A stretch of DNA of 64,000 nt, taken from contig NZ_LTBC01000003.1 of assembly GCF_001594015.1 (NCBI RefSeq), forward strand, positions 62,001 to 126,000. Reading direction: 5' to 3'. The notes under the pieces are model-generated. The model saw only the letters and a list, made by a program, of their open reading frames with translations. It did no database searches and was not told the origin of the DNA. Positions 54,236-63,972 of the stretch are shown one piece after another (the first letter of the stretch is position 1; each line of letters opens with the position of its first letter). Position numbers and translations under genes: made by a program. Source of the DNA: Moorella mulderi DSM 14980 (GTDB lineage Bacteria; Bacillota; DSM-521; Neomoorellales; Neomoorellaceae).

Positions 54236-54352
54236 CTACTTTTGGAGCGAGGGAGCTTTTACCGGCCCTGCCTGGCGGTCCGCGAGGACTTTGGTGCGGG
54301 CCAGGCAATGCCGGCCTGGGACAAAATTATTGGCGAAAGAAGGTGATTTAAT

Positions 54353-54556
54353 TTGCCCCGCATACCCTGTGAGGTAGATATCTGTGTCCACCATGATGGT
54401 GCCGGTTACTGCAAGCTGGAAACCATCCACATCACCAGGAACGGCCTGGATACCAACTGCGGCGATTTTGAACGGTTGCTGCCGGAAGAAGACACCACCA
54501 CCGTATTCTCCTTCCGGAAGCCCAATGATACCCGGGAAACTATACCCTATGACTGA
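54353..54556 (+). CDS. DUF1540-like small cysteine protein
   Basis: 67 residues with four cysteines in CEVDICVHHDGAGYC and TNCGDFE, the spacing of DUF1540 metal-binding modules. Its role in other Firmicutes is unclear, possibly spore-related. TTG start with GAAGGTGAT upstream. It is convergent with the zinc-finger gene, overlapping its end by 10 bases, and is one of three plus-strand genes. Confidence 0.8.
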   Translation: MPRIPCEVDICVHHDGAGYCKLETIHITRNGLDTNCGDFERLLPEEDTTTVFSFRKPNDTRETIPYD

Positions 54557-55302
54557 CTATCTTTTTCGTCCCTATCCCGCACCACCCGGTCCCAGCCGGC
54601 ATCGCCAATTACCTTTTCCGCCGGGGACCCTTCATCATTAATGTAGGCTCCGGTATCTTCATAAAATATGCCGTCGGCACCTTTAAAATAAGGGATGCCT
54701 TCTACCGGCTCAACATAACCCTGGTCTTCATCCAGGTCCAGGGGGCCAAAGTAGGCGCCGCTGCGGGATTCCGAAGCGTGTTCAATAGTCCGGGCCAGGT
54801 CCTGCCAGGTGTCTTCACCGTCATACATGATGGCTTCTTCCTCATCCGGGTGTTTTTGATACGGGTCAGAGAACTGGCCGCCAAAGGGAGGCAAGATGAC
54901 CTGCTCTTCAATGGGGCGCCGGTTAATGTCTCCTGCCCCTTCCATTTTTTGGCGGCACTCCAGGCACAGGGTAGTTTCCGGGATGGCCTCCAGCCGTTCC
55001 CGGGGTATCTCCCGCCCGCACAACCGGCAGTAGCCGTAGGTCCCATCCTGGATGCTTTCCAGAGCATCGTCTATCTTTTGCAGCTGAATGCGGGCGTTGT
55101 CCCTCAAGGCCAGGTCTTTGCTGCGCTCGAATTCTTCACTACCGAGATCTGCCGGGTGGTTATCATAGCGGGAAAGCTCCTGGGTGGACTCCAGCAGGGA
55201 TTCCCGCAATCCCCCGCTATTAAAGGTATCTATTTGTTCTTCCAGCCTTTTCTTTTCCTCCAGCAATTTCCGGCGAAAATGCTCCAGGGATTTTGCATCC
55301 AT
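54547..55302 (-). CDS. TraR/DksA zinc-finger protein, YteA-like
   Basis: 251 residues. N-terminal coiled coil (about 5-75), then a four-cysteine zinc finger CRLCGREIPRERLEAIPETTLCLEC (quoted as CRLCG and CLEC, about residues 98-122), then an acidic C-terminal extension that YteA-type sporulation proteins carry. ATG 55302 has GGGAGG; the longer frame overlaps the next gene. DksA-like proteins act at the RNA polymerase secondary channel; for YteA this is not shown. Confidence 0.88.
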   Translation of the reverse strand: MDAKSLEHFRRKLLEEKKRLEEQIDTFNSGGLRESLLESTQELSRYDNHPADLGSEEFERSKDLALRDNARIQLQKIDDALESIQDGTYGYCRLCGREIPRERLEAIPETTLCLECRQKMEGAGDINRRPIEEQVILPPFGGQFSDPYQKHPDEEEAIMYDGEDTWQDLARTIEHASESRSGAYFGPLDLDEDQGYVEPVEGIPYFKGADGIFYEDTGAYINDEGSPAEKVIGDAGWDRVVRDRDEKDSQS

Positions 55303-55318
55303 ATTAAAGCCTCCCAGT

Positions 55319-55612
55319 TTAATAAACCTCCTGCTGGACCATGCGGACAATTTCCGCAATGAGTTTGCCGATGACCGGCAGGTTGAGCAGGGCCAGTTCA
55401 CGGATGATGTAGATCACAATGGCGCCCAGGATGGCAAAACCCACGGCTATACCTAGGCCCCTGGCTACCCCGGCGGCAAAGTTCAGGTACAGGAGCCGCC
55501 AGGGCCGGCGGTAGAGTTCTATCCACTCGGCGATGCTGGCTTTTTCTATGGCGGTTATTAATTGCTGCACCTTTTCGGCCAGAAAAACGGCTGTCTTTTC
55601 ATTACCAACCAA
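55319..55612 (-). CDS. DUF5665-like small membrane protein
   Basis: Taken from TTG 55612, with GGAGGAG eleven bases upstream, giving about 97 residues; the open frame extends back through the pduL terminator and into pduL, which is unlikely to be coding. One long hydrophobic region (about 45-75, LYLNFAAGVARGLGIAVGFAI then IIYII-like) and amphipathic flanks. Looks like the DUF5665 family; function unknown. It precedes the YteA-like gene by 16 bases. Confidence 0.65.
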   Translation of the reverse strand: MVGNEKTAVFLAEKVQQLITAIEKASIAEWIELYRRPWRLLYLNFAAGVARGLGIAVGFAILGAIVIYIIRELALLNLPVIGKLIAEIVRMVQQEVY

Positions 55613-55665
55613 AAGGGTTTGCTCCTCCGAAAAAAACTCCTTTATAGCTTTCCCAGTCTCCAAAA

Positions 55666-55693
55666 CAAAAAATCCTGCATCAGGGACGCAGGA
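55666..55693 (-). terminator. Terminator at the end of pduL
   Basis: Minus strand TCCTGC and GCAGGA stem followed by TTTTTTGTTTTG. It begins within the last codons of pduL. Confidence 0.8.
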
Positions 55694-56282
55694 TTTTGAC
55701 TTTATCGCCGCCGGACAGCAGGGCGGCATTGGCTTCATCGGTATCCAGGTGCAGCTCCAGGCGGTAGTGGGGGCTGGTCCGGATAATAACGTTATCTAAG
55801 ATCATGCCCCTTATACCGGGCACCCAGACCCGGACCAGCTGGTCGTCATGGAGGTGGAGGGCCTTAGCCCGGTCTTCTTCCATATGGATGTGGCGGGCCG
55901 CTAAGATAACCCCCCGGGGCAGGTTGATGGCTCCGGCCGGCCCGACCACCGCGATGCCAGGCGTATCAGCCAGGTCGCCGGATTCCCTTACTGGCGGCTT
56001 TAGTCCCAGGCGGAAGCCGTCGGTCATGGCTATTTCCACCTGGGAGTAGGGCCGTAGCGGCCCCAGGACCCGGACCCCCTCCAGGACGCCACGGGGACCG
56101 ACGATGGTCACCGTCTCCCTGGCGGCAAATTCCCCGGGCTGGCTGAGTTCCCGGTAGACTGTCAGTTCATAGCCGCGGCCAAAAAGGGCGTCGAGATCCT
56201 CCCGGCAGAGATGGATATGGCGACCAGAAACCCCCACCGGAACTTCCACGGGCAAAAAGTCTTCTGCCTGGAATAGCCTCAC
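55680..56282 (-). CDS. pduL: PduL-type phosphate acyltransferase (phosphotransacetylase)
   Basis: Interconverts acetyl-CoA and acetyl phosphate. 200 residues with two tandem beta-barrel repeats and the paired metal-site blocks SGRHIHL (H22, H24) and ARHIHM. No N-terminal targeting peptide for microcompartments is evident. In M. thermoacetica, which lacks a classical Pta, PduL enzymes fill the acetate-forming step of the Wood-Ljungdahl pathway (established knowledge); the gene beside ileS there is one of two. No acetate kinase lies near. GTG start at 56282. Confidence 0.93.
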   Translation of the reverse strand: MRLFQAEDFLPVEVPVGVSGRHIHLCREDLDALFGRGYELTVYRELSQPGEFAARETVTIVGPRGVLEGVRVLGPLRPYSQVEIAMTDGFRLGLKPPVRESGDLADTPGIAVVGPAGAINLPRGVILAARHIHMEEDRAKALHLHDDQLVRVWVPGIRGMILDNVIIRTSPHYRLELHLDTDEANAALLSGGDKVKILRP

Positions 56283-56390
56283 CGTCCCTGCCCATCCTTT
56301 CCTGGTTATTACTTCCCCCTGGAATGATATAGTAGCAAGTTACAGGCTTTTTTAGTATGGCCAACTCCTCCGTTTTTATGGCTGGTTCTT

Positions 56391-59171
56391 TTAAGCCTGG
56401 CGCAAAACAGCAGCACAGCGCTTGCACAGGGTGGGATGGTCGGTGTCCCGGCCCACGGTGGGGCTGACCATCCAGCAGCGTTCACATTTTTCACCAGGAG
56501 CCATCTCGACCAGAACCTTGAGACCCGGGAGGTCCTCGGCGGCAAAGGCAGTGGCCGGAGCCTCTTCCCCCGGGGAATGTAAAACTGCCAGGGAAACAAT
56601 AAAGATGGTTGCCAGCTCCTCTTCCAGGGGCTGGAGGAACCGGTACAGCCCGCTATCAGGGTAAAGGTGGACGGCGGCGTTTAAGGAATTGCCCAGGCCC
56701 TGCTCCTGGCGGGCTCGTTCCAGGGCACGGGTAACAACATCACGCACCTGTAAAATTTTATCCCAGCGGGCCTGCAACTCGTCATCCAGGTATTCATCCT
56801 GCACCTGCGGCCAGCCGGCCAGCTGGACGCTGACGGGCTTGCCGGGGGTTGCCGGCAGGTAACGCCAGATTTCTTCCGTGGTAAAGGCGAGTATCGGCGT
56901 TAACAACCGCACCAGGACGTTAATGGTTTCATAAAGCACCGTCTGGGCCGAACGCCGCCCTCGGGAAGCGGCCGGCCAGGTATAGAGGCGGTCCTTGATG
57001 ATATCCAGGTAGACGGCACTTAAATCGACGGCGCAGAAATTGTGGATGGTATGGTAGACCACGTGGAACTCATAATCTTCATAGGCTTGCGTGACCCTGC
57101 CCACCAGGCGCTGGAGTTTATCCATGGCCCAGCGGTCTATTTCCAGCATTTCCTCCCGGCTTATTCTATCTTTTTCGGGATCATAATCGTAAAGGTTGGC
57201 CAGCAGGAACCGGCAGGTATTGCGGATTTTGCGGTACGCCTCCGTAAGCTGCTGCATGATGCCGGGTGAAGCAGCTACATCCCGCCGGTAGTCGGCCGAA
57301 GCCACCCACAGGCGCAGGACATCGGCCCCCTTTTCCCGGATGACATCCGCCGGGTCGATGCCGTTACCGAGGGACTTGGACATCTTGCGTCCTTCCTCAT
57401 CTACCAGGAAGCCGTGGGTCAGCACCTGGCGGTAAGGAGCCCGACCCCGGGTGGCCACTGCCGTCGACAGGGAGGAGTTAAACCAGCCCCGGTGCTGGTC
57501 ACTGCCTTCCAGGTACAGGTCGGCGGGCCAGCCCAGTTCCGGCCTGGTGGTGAGCACGGCGGCGTGGCTGGAACCGGAATCAAACCATACGTCCATGATA
57601 TCCGTTTCCTTGCGGAATTCCCGGCCACCGCAGGCAGGGCATTTTAACCCTTCCGGCACCAGGTCCTGCGCTTCCCGGGCAAACCACACATTGGAACCGA
57701 ATTCCCGGAAAAGTTCCTGCAAGTGGCTGATGGTGGCATCGTTGATGATTTCTTTGCCGCAGTCTACGCAGTAAAAGATGGGAATGGGCACGCCCCAGGT
57801 CCGCTGGCGGGAGATACACCAGTCGCTGCGTTCGGCCACCATGTTGTAAATGCGGTCCTCACCCCAGGCCGGGATCCATTTTACTTCTTTAATGGCTGCC
57901 AGGGCCTGCTGCCGGAAGCCGTCAATAGAAGCAAACCACTGCTCCGTAGCCCGGAAGATAACAGGATGCTTGCAGCGCCAGCAGTGGGGGTACTGGTGCT
58001 TGATAAAACTAAAATGCAGCAGAGCCCCCCTGGCTTCTAGCTCCTTGACCACAGCTTTATTGCCATCTTCAATGAACAGGCCGGCAAACTGGCCGGCTTC
58101 CGGGGTAAAGTGGCCCCGGTCATCCAGGGGCGAGAGTACCGGCAGGTTATAGCGCATACCTACTTCGTAGTCCTCCAGGCCATGGCCGGGGGCCGTGTGG
58201 ACGCAACCTGTACCCTGTTCCAGGGTAACGTGTTCGCCGAGGATAACGACAGAATCCCGGTCCATAAGGGGGTTGCGACAGAGAACCCCTTCCAGTTCCG
58301 CGCCGGTGAAGGCAGCCACCACCTGGTAATCTTTAATTGCCAGCAGTTCCAAGACCTGGCGGTAAAGTTCCGCTGCCATGAGGTAGCGTTCATCCCCCAC
58401 CTGGACCAGGACATACTTGAACTCCGGGTGCAGGGCAATGGCCACATTGGCCGGTAAGGTCCAGGGCGTTGTCGTCCAGATGACGATAAAACTTCCTTCC
58501 GCTTCAAAAAGACCGCGAGCATCAACCACCGGGAACTTGACATAAATGGAAGGCGAGCGCCTTTCCCCGTATTCCACCTCAGCTTCGGCCAGGGCCGTTT
58601 CGCAGTCGGTACACCAGTAAACCGGCTTGAGCCCCTTATAGATATAGCCCTTTTTGGCCATCTCGCCAAAGATGCCGATCTGGATGGCCTCGTATTCCGG
58701 CTCCAGGGTGAGATAGGGGTGTTCCCAGTCGCCCCGGACGCCCAGGCGCTTGAATTCCTCCCGCTGGATGTTGACGTATTTTAAGGCGTAATCGCGACAG
58801 CGGTTGCGGAACTCGACGACATCGATGGCGCGGCGGTTGAGCCCCAGGTCCTTAATGGCCTGCTGCTCAATGGGCAGGCCGTGGGTATCCCACCCCGGCA
58901 CATAGGGGGCATCGTAGCCGTTCATAGAGTGATATTTAACAATGATGTCTTTGAGGATTTTATTTAAAGTATGCCCCAGGTGGATATGGCCGTTGGCATA
59001 GGGCGGCCCGTCATGGAGAATAAATTTGGGCTTACCTTTGTTGGCTTCCTGGACCTGCCGGTAAATATCGTGTTCTTCCCAGAATTTGAGGATCTCCGGC
59101 TCCCGCTGGGGCAGGTTGGCCCGCATGGGGAAATCGGTCCGGGGAAGATTCAGCGTTTTGCTATAATCCAC
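56391..59171 (-). CDS. ileS: Isoleucyl-tRNA synthetase
   Basis: 926 residues. HIGH motif in [11 protein letters not shown] near residue 57, the editing domain in the middle ([12 protein letters not shown]), KMSKS in [12 protein letters not shown], an anticodon-binding domain, and a C-terminal zinc finger EKCERCW...LCKRC. GTG start with AAGGAGTGA upstream. It has its own promoter at 59315-59344 and a leader of about 135 bases without a T-box. Confidence 0.97.
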   Translation of the reverse strand: MDYSKTLNLPRTDFPMRANLPQREPEILKFWEEHDIYRQVQEANKGKPKFILHDGPPYANGHIHLGHTLNKILKDIIVKYHSMNGYDAPYVPGWDTHGLPIEQQAIKDLGLNRRAIDVVEFRNRCRDYALKYVNIQREEFKRLGVRGDWEHPYLTLEPEYEAIQIGIFGEMAKKGYIYKGLKPVYWCTDCETALAEAEVEYGERRSPSIYVKFPVVDARGLFEAEGSFIVIWTTTPWTLPANVAIALHPEFKYVLVQVGDERYLMAAELYRQVLELLAIKDYQVVAAFTGAELEGVLCRNPLMDRDSVVILGEHVTLEQGTGCVHTAPGHGLEDYEVGMRYNLPVLSPLDDRGHFTPEAGQFAGLFIEDGNKAVVKELEARGALLHFSFIKHQYPHCWRCKHPVIFRATEQWFASIDGFRQQALAAIKEVKWIPAWGEDRIYNMVAERSDWCISRQRTWGVPIPIFYCVDCGKEIINDATISHLQELFREFGSNVWFAREAQDLVPEGLKCPACGGREFRKETDIMDVWFDSGSSHAAVLTTRPELGWPADLYLEGSDQHRGWFNSSLSTAVATRGRAPYRQVLTHGFLVDEEGRKMSKSLGNGIDPADVIREKGADVLRLWVASADYRRDVAASPGIMQQLTEAYRKIRNTCRFLLANLYDYDPEKDRISREEMLEIDRWAMDKLQRLVGRVTQAYEDYEFHVVYHTIHNFCAVDLSAVYLDIIKDRLYTWPAASRGRRSAQTVLYETINVLVRLLTPILAFTTEEIWRYLPATPGKPVSVQLAGWPQVQDEYLDDELQARWDKILQVRDVVTRALERARQEQGLGNSLNAAVHLYPDSGLYRFLQPLEEELATIFIVSLAVLHSPGEEAPATAFAAEDLPGLKVLVEMAPGEKCERCWMVSPTVGRDTDHPTLCKRCAAVLRQA

Positions 59172-59206
59172 TTAGCGTCGTCACTCCTTGAATTCCTTTA
59201 AAATCC

Positions 59207-59249
59207 GGCCTCGCTCTGCGGCGAAACCTGCAGCCACTTCGCCGCTCAG
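59207..59249. repeat. Hairpin/repeat element in the ileS leader
   Basis: GCGGCGAA (59218-59225) and TTCGCCGC (59238-59245) form an 8-bp stem. It is flanked by CCTCGCTCTGC (59209-59219) and CTTCGCCGCTC (59237-59247), the same block pair as at 132-169. It lies about 40-75 bases before the ileS start. Confidence 0.6.
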
Positions 59250-59314
59250 GTAGCACTTGCCATTGCTTTTGCCTTATGAGAAGGTACTTTCGCGGCTTAC
59301 CTATCATTTCTCAA

Positions 59315-59344
59315 ATTATATCCATATTTAGAGCCCAGGATCAA
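59315..59344 (-). promoter_or_regulatory. Sigma-A promoter of ileS
   Basis: Minus strand TTGATC (59344-59339), 18-base spacer, TATAAT (59320-59315). The -35 box overlaps the 3' end of divIVA, so ileS is uncoupled from the division genes at least in part. Confidence 0.75.
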
Positions 59345-59855
59345 GGCCGGGCCCGGTCTTTTCTGTTTCTCCTGTATCCCCAGCCGGTTGCGCCTCGGAA
59401 ACGGCGGTGGCTGCCGCTTCTTCCGTGGCCAGGAGTTCCAGCTGGGCCTGGAGGAAGGAACGCAGGCGCATCTTAAAGGCTGCGGCCCTGGCTTCCAGGT
59501 CGCTCTGGTAGCGCTCGGCCTTTTCCACCTGCAGCCGGGCCTGGTTTAAAATCTCCCGGGCTTTATTCTCCGCCTCCTGGACAATCAGGCTCGCTTCCCG
59601 CTGGGCGTTCTGGCGCATCTCATCGGCCGTTTGCTGGGCCATGACCAGGGCATCCTTGAGGGTTTGTTCCAGGCGGGCATAGCGTTCCAGTTCCTCTGTC
59701 AGGCGCAGGTTTTTTTCCCGCAACTCCTGGTTTTCCCGGAAGACCTGGCCGTAGTCCCTTAAGACCTGCTCCAGGAATTCATCAACCTCTTCGCAGCTGT
59801 AGCCGCGAAAAGACCGGTGGAATTCTTTTTTGTTGATATCCAGGGGTGTCAGCAT
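59328..59855 (-). CDS. divIVA: DivIVA-domain cell-division/polarity protein
   Basis: 175 residues. Begins MLTPLDINKKEFHRSFRGYSCEEVDEFL, the membrane-binding N terminus with its exposed F and R, followed by a long coiled coil to about residue 150 and a Gly/Ala/Thr-rich tail. Curvature-sensing scaffold at poles and septa. ATG 59855, GGAGAGGG upstream. Confidence 0.95.
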   Translation of the reverse strand: MLTPLDINKKEFHRSFRGYSCEEVDEFLEQVLRDYGQVFRENQELREKNLRLTEELERYARLEQTLKDALVMAQQTADEMRQNAQREASLIVQEAENKAREILNQARLQVEKAERYQSDLEARAAAFKMRLRSFLQAQLELLATEEAAATAVSEAQPAGDTGETEKTGPGLDPGL

Positions 59856-59867
59856 TGTGTCCCTCTC

Positions 59868-60134
59868 CTATCCCAGGCGCAGAATAAAACTGATGAGCAG
59901 GCGTTCAACCAGCTGTAAAACCAGGACGGCGATAATGGGGGAAAAGTCAATGGGGATACTGGTCCGCGGCATGAGGCGGCGAAAGGGGGCCAGGACCGGT
60001 TCTGTAACTTCGTAAATAAAACGCATAACGGGGTGATAGGGGTCATGGGGAAACCAGGATATGAGGATGCGGGCAATAATCAGCCAGTTTAACACCTCAA
60101 AGGCGACTCGAATTAAGATTGCTAAAGTTGGCAT
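59868..60134 (-). CDS. YggT family membrane protein (YlmG)
   Basis: 88 residues, two membrane helices (about 3-22 and 60-85) around the conserved RILISWFPHDPYHPVMRFIYEVTEPVLAPFRR segment. Family is tied to division and nucleoid organisation, function uncertain. Position between sepF/proC and divIVA matches ylmG. AAGGAG upstream. Confidence 0.93.
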   Translation of the reverse strand: MPTLAILIRVAFEVLNWLIIARILISWFPHDPYHPVMRFIYEVTEPVLAPFRRLMPRTSIPIDFSPIIAVLVLQLVERLLISFILRLG

Positions 60135-60139
60135 GAACT

Positions 60140-60940
60140 CTACTCCTTACTTAAACTCTCGGCCCGGAGGGTGGCTGCCTCCACCGCACGGATGATGGCT
60201 CCCCGCATACCCCGGTCTTCCAGGACGGCCAGGCCGGCGATGGTGGTTCCCGCCGGCGAAGTTACTTTATCCTTCAGGACCCCCGGGTGCTCGCCGGTGG
60301 CCAGCACCATCCGCGCCGCTCCCAGGACGGTTTGGGCCGCCAGTTCTAAAGCCACCGGCCGGGTAAGCCCCTGGCGCACGCCGCCGTCGGCCAGGGCTTC
60401 AATAAGCATATAAATATAGGCCGGCCCGCTGCCGCTCAAACCGGTGACGGCATTGAGCTGTTCCTCCGGTAAAACCATGACCCGGCCGACAGAGCAGAAA
60501 ATAGCCATGGCCTTCTCCAGGGCTTCCGGCCGGACAAATTTGTTGGCCGCCAGGGCAGTCATACCCTCCCCTACCAGGGCCGGAGTATTGGGCACCACCC
60601 GCACTACTGGCACTTCCCCAAGGTAAGATGCCAGCCTGGCCAGGGTAACGCCGGCAATGATGGAGATTACCAGTTTTTCCTTCCCGACTTGAAGGCCACC
60701 CAGGGCCTCCTTCACGTTCTGGGGTTTGACGGCCAGGATGATGATATCCGCCTTTCTTACCAGCTCTTCCCTGCCGGTCATGGCCTGCAAGCCATAAGTT
60801 TGCTCCAGTTCCTGTAGCCTTTCCCGCCGGATATCGTAAACTAGGATTCTCTCCGGAGGTACCTGCCGGCTCTGCACCAGGCCACGAATCAGCGCCTCGC
60901 CCATGGCCCCGGCGCCCAAAAAGCCAATATTACCCTCCAT
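60140..60940 (-). CDS. proC: Pyrroline-5-carboxylate reductase
   Basis: Last step of proline synthesis. 266 residues: Rossmann motif FLGAGAMGEAL, AVKPQNV, VRVVPNTPALVGEGM and the C-terminal GSGPAYIYMLIEALADGGVRQGL and SPAGTTIAGL blocks. It sits inside the ylm/division cluster, a common Firmicute arrangement. ATG with a GGGGGGG stretch upstream. Confidence 0.97.
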   Translation of the reverse strand: MEGNIGFLGAGAMGEALIRGLVQSRQVPPERILVYDIRRERLQELEQTYGLQAMTGREELVRKADIIILAVKPQNVKEALGGLQVGKEKLVISIIAGVTLARLASYLGEVPVVRVVPNTPALVGEGMTALAANKFVRPEALEKAMAIFCSVGRVMVLPEEQLNAVTGLSGSGPAYIYMLIEALADGGVRQGLTRPVALELAAQTVLGAARMVLATGEHPGVLKDKVTSPAGTTIAGLAVLEDRGMRGAIIRAVEAATLRAESLSKE

Positions 60941-60957
60941 AAATAAGCCCCCCCTGA

Positions 60958-61401
60958 TTACTTGCGGCCGGCTGCTTCCAGCCAGTTGATACCGCCTGCC
61001 ACCTGATCTTCCAGGTCACCGCTCAAATCAATATTGCTGGAGGTAAATAAAAAGATGCCGCTCGTCACCCGGCGCACCCGCCCGCCCAGGGCATAGGTAG
61101 CACCACTTAAAAAGTCGATAATCCGCCTGGCCTCATCAACCGGCAGGGCTTCTACGTTGACAATTACCGGCCGGTAGTTTTTCAGGTTCTCCGCTAAGTT
61201 TGCCGCCTGGTCAAAGGACTGGGGCCGGGCGATTACCAAGCGCAGGGTCTGGCGTGCTGTCGGTAAGCTTACCAGCTTAGCTTTCCCGGTGTTAGGAGGG
61301 GTTGGGCGCAATTCCGGTTCCTTGACCAGGTTGTCTGTAACCGGGGCATCCTCTTCATGGCCGTAACCCAGCCAGTTGAGCAAACCATCCCAGAAAGCCA
61401 T
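60958..61401 (-). CDS. sepF: Cell division protein SepF (YlmF)
   Basis: 147 residues. The N-terminal amphipathic helix [13 protein letters not shown] anchors to membrane; a linker follows, then the SepF core (about 55-140) with [31 protein letters not shown]. SepF bundles FtsZ and ties it to the membrane. GGAGG upstream. Confidence 0.96.
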   Translation of the reverse strand: MAFWDGLLNWLGYGHEEDAPVTDNLVKEPELRPTPPNTGKAKLVSLPTARQTLRLVIARPQSFDQAANLAENLKNYRPVIVNVEALPVDEARRIIDFLSGATYALGGRVRRVTSGIFLFTSSNIDLSGDLEDQVAGGINWLEAAGRK

Positions 61402-61428
61402 TTTTGTTGCACCTCCGCCATAGCTTTA

Positions 61429-62115
61429 TTATCCCCGGGTACCAAAGATGGCCGTGCCAATTCTCACCAGATTGGCACCTTCTTCAATGGCTACTTCAAA
61501 ATCGTTGGTCATACCCATGGAAAGGTAACGCATGTCCACCCCCGGCAGGTGCAGGGCTTCCACTTCCCGTCGTAACTCTGCCAGCCGGCGGAAAACAGGC
61601 CGCACCTCTTCGGCATCCTTTACCAGGGGAGCTACTGTCATCAGGCCCAGAAGGCGGAGGCCTGTAAACCCCGTGATTTCCCGGACGAAGGGGATTACCG
61701 CTTCAGGTGCCAGGCCAAATTTACTCTCCTCCCCGGCCACATTAACCTCCAGGAGGATATTAACCCGGCGCCCGGCAGCCGTGGCCCGCCTGTCCAGTTC
61801 CCGGGCCAGTTCCAGGCTGTCAACAGAATGGATCAGGCACACCTTATCCCATACCTGGCGGGCTTTATTGCGCTGGAGATGACCGATCAGGTGCCAGTTG
61901 ACACCGGTTATGTAGGGCTGCTTGGCCAGGAGTTCCTGGACCCGGTTTTCCCCCAGGTTTTTGAGACCTAAACTTACGGCCTCCTGGATGCGCTCCGGGG
62001 GAATGGTTTTCGTCACCGCCACCAGGGTTATCTCTTCCGGCCGCCGCCCGCTGCGGTGAGCGGCCGCGGCCATCCTTTCCCGTACCAGGGCGATATTTTC
62101 TGCCAGGTTAACCAT
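61429..62115 (-). CDS. PLP homeostasis protein, YggS family (YlmE)
   Basis: 228 residues, alanine-racemase-like barrel with the PLP lysine in VAVTKTIPPERI, ENRVQE, WHLIGHLQRNK and LSMGMTNDFEVAIEEGANLVRIGTAIFG. Binds PLP and controls its free pool; no known enzyme activity. ATG with GGAGG. Just upstream of sepF, as in ylmEF. Confidence 0.96.
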   Translation of the reverse strand: MVNLAENIALVRERMAAAAHRSGRRPEEITLVAVTKTIPPERIQEAVSLGLKNLGENRVQELLAKQPYITGVNWHLIGHLQRNKARQVWDKVCLIHSVDSLELARELDRRATAAGRRVNILLEVNVAGEESKFGLAPEAVIPFVREITGFTGLRLLGLMTVAPLVKDAEEVRPVFRRLAELRREVEALHLPGVDMRYLSMGMTNDFEVAIEEGANLVRIGTAIFGTRG

Positions 62116-62206
62116 CTTTTTTCCTCCGCCAATCCTCTATAATTTCTACATCTTTATATTAAATCCTGCTACAATTTGAGAAGTGGGAAGTAAGATGTGG
62201 AGGTCT

Positions 62207-63178
62207 CTATTCCCGCAGCCACCGGACCAGACCAGGGGTGACAACCACTTCCGTCCCGGCTTCCAGGCCCCGGACGGCCACCCTGTCCCCTACCTGGCCT
62301 TCAATGCTAACCGGCTGCCATTTGATCCCCCGGTCCCCCAGGAGGTAGACCCCCTTTGCTCCCCCTGGCCCGCTACTCAAAGCAGCAGCCGGTAATATTA
62401 TCCCCCGGTAACGGTTCAATACCGCAGCTACTTCCAGCCGGCGGGGTTTAAGCCAGCGCTCGTCCCAGGAGGCAATGGTCATGAGGACGGCCTTCTGCCG
62501 GCCTTCATCCTGCAACCGGGTAATGCTGGCCCGGACCTCGTCCCCGGACCCCGGCAATTTAAGATTTACCCTTTTGCCTGCCTGCCAGCCGGCGGGGAAA
62601 TCTTCCAGGGGGGCATATACGGCCAGGGGAGCCAGGTTGTTGACCAGGCGGCCGATGGCCGTACCGGCTTTAATCTGGCCCTCAGCCGTCACCGGGCCGG
62701 CCAGTTCCACCAGGCGCTTTAGTTCCTGGTAATTGATATTGCCCAGGCTGGCCGGCTGCAGGGCCTTTTCCAGGCCGTCGGTGTGGTAGGAAACCTGGCC
62801 GGGAAAGGAGGCTTTGATTTCCAGGGGACCCTGCCCTGGCGGTGCGGCTGCCACGGGTAATACCCGGGCAATGGTAGCTCCTACCGGTACCCGCTCCCCT
62901 TCTGGTACTACCGGGACTAAGGCCCCAGTGGCCGGGGCTACCAGGACCTCCTCTTCCCTGGCAATAAAAACCTCCAGGGGGAGAATATCCTCCAGGACGC
63001 CGTAATCAACCCGTTCGACCTTTAAAAAATGCCAGGCAATGGCCTTAAAGACCTGCTGGAAACCCAGCCAGGCCGCCAGGGCAAAAAGCATCAAGCCCAG
63101 GACCGGCAAGATAAAACGCCCCCGCCGCCGGCGTTGCCGTGGCCGGGCCGGGAGGGCTGGATTATAAGCTGGCCTCAT
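62207..63178 (-). CDS. HlyD-like membrane-anchored adaptor protein
   Basis: 323 residues. Basic N terminus, one membrane helix (about 22-48), then a barrel-sandwich (biotinyl-like) pattern with VAPATGALVPVVPEGERVPVGATIARV and later a C-terminal strand region typical of HlyD/MFP adaptors. No coiled-coil hairpin of full length, and no transporter gene beside it. It is commonly found next to the ylm genes in Clostridia; role unknown. GAGGTAG upstream. Confidence 0.8.
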   Translation of the reverse strand: MRPAYNPALPARPRQRRRRGRFILPVLGLMLFALAAWLGFQQVFKAIAWHFLKVERVDYGVLEDILPLEVFIAREEEVLVAPATGALVPVVPEGERVPVGATIARVLPVAAAPPGQGPLEIKASFPGQVSYHTDGLEKALQPASLGNINYQELKRLVELAGPVTAEGQIKAGTAIGRLVNNLAPLAVYAPLEDFPAGWQAGKRVNLKLPGSGDEVRASITRLQDEGRQKAVLMTIASWDERWLKPRRLEVAAVLNRYRGIILPAAALSSGPGGAKGVYLLGDRGIKWQPVSIEGQVGDRVAVRGLEAGTEVVVTPGLVRWLRE

Positions 63179-63183
63179 AATAT

Positions 63184-63972
63184 CTACCTCAAGAGGGATA
63201 ATAATGCTGCCTGGCGCCCGGTAGGGCCACCGGCCGCCCGGTAAGAGAAAAAGGTGCCGGCCCGGCAGCAGGTACAGAGACCGGCACTGGTAATATGCTC
63301 CGGCTTTAGTCCTGCGGCCAGGAGTTCCAGGTAGTTGGCCCGGGGAAGGTCCAGGCGGTAGTGGCCGGGCCCGTCGGGCGTTAAAACTTCGCCGGCCCAG
63401 GGGAGATGCTCCTTGACTGCCCCCGCCACCCGGTTATCTACCTGGTAGCAGCAGGGCCCGATGGCCGGCCCGATGGCTGCCAGGAGGTCATTAGGGTTGC
63501 TGTTAAATTCTGCAGCCATCCTGGCCACTACCTGGGTCCCCACCTGTAAGACCGTACCCTTCCAGCCGGCGTGGGCCAGGCCTATAACACCCCTTACCGG
63601 GTCCACCAGGTAAAGGGGTACGCAGTCGGCAAAAAAGGCCACCAGGGTAACCCCCGGTGCAGCGGTCACCAGAGCATCAACACCCGGTAGGGCCGTAGCC
63701 AATTCCGCGGCACCCCGGCCGGTATCCTGCCGTCCCACCAGGGCCACCCTGTTACCATGGACTTGCTCGCCGATAACCCAGTCCTCCAGGGGCAGATCCA
63801 GGGCCGTTGCCAGCAAGCGCCTGTTAGCCAGTACTGCTGCCGGTTCATCGCCCACATGTAAGCCCAGGTTTAAGCCGGTATAGGGTGGCCGGCTGACACC
63901 CCCTGCACGGGTGCTATAAAAAGCCTTTACCGGCGCCTGCTCTTCTAAAAAGGCAACCCGCCAGAGGCTCAT
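63184..63972 (-). CDS. pgeF: Purine nucleoside phosphorylase PgeF / laccase-domain protein (YlmD)
   Basis: 262 residues with the zinc-site residues in GEQVHGNRV, FFADCVPLYLVD and LAHAGWKGTV. Family members (YfiH/YlmD) act on purine nucleosides and may guard against wrong peptidoglycan parts. ATG 63972 with AGGGAAGGG before it; the frame stays open to the window edge, so an upstream start cannot be excluded. First gene of the cluster within view. Confidence 0.93.
   Translation of the reverse strand: MSLWRVAFLEEQAPVKAFYSTRAGGVSRPPYTGLNLGLHVGDEPAAVLANRRLLATALDLPLEDWVIGEQVHGNRVALVGRQDTGRGAAELATALPGVDALVTAAPGVTLVAFFADCVPLYLVDPVRGVIGLAHAGWKGTVLQVGTQVVARMAAEFNSNPNDLLAAIGPAIGPCCYQVDNRVAGAVKEHLPWAGEVLTPDGPGHYRLDLPRANYLELLAAGLKPEHITSAGLCTCCRAGTFFSYRAAGGPTGRQAALLSLLR

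Noticed and set aside
54177-54352. TPP riboswitch before thiD
   Set aside because: Promoter and ribosome site are only about 50 bases apart and the THI-box (CTGAGA, ACCTGA) is absent.
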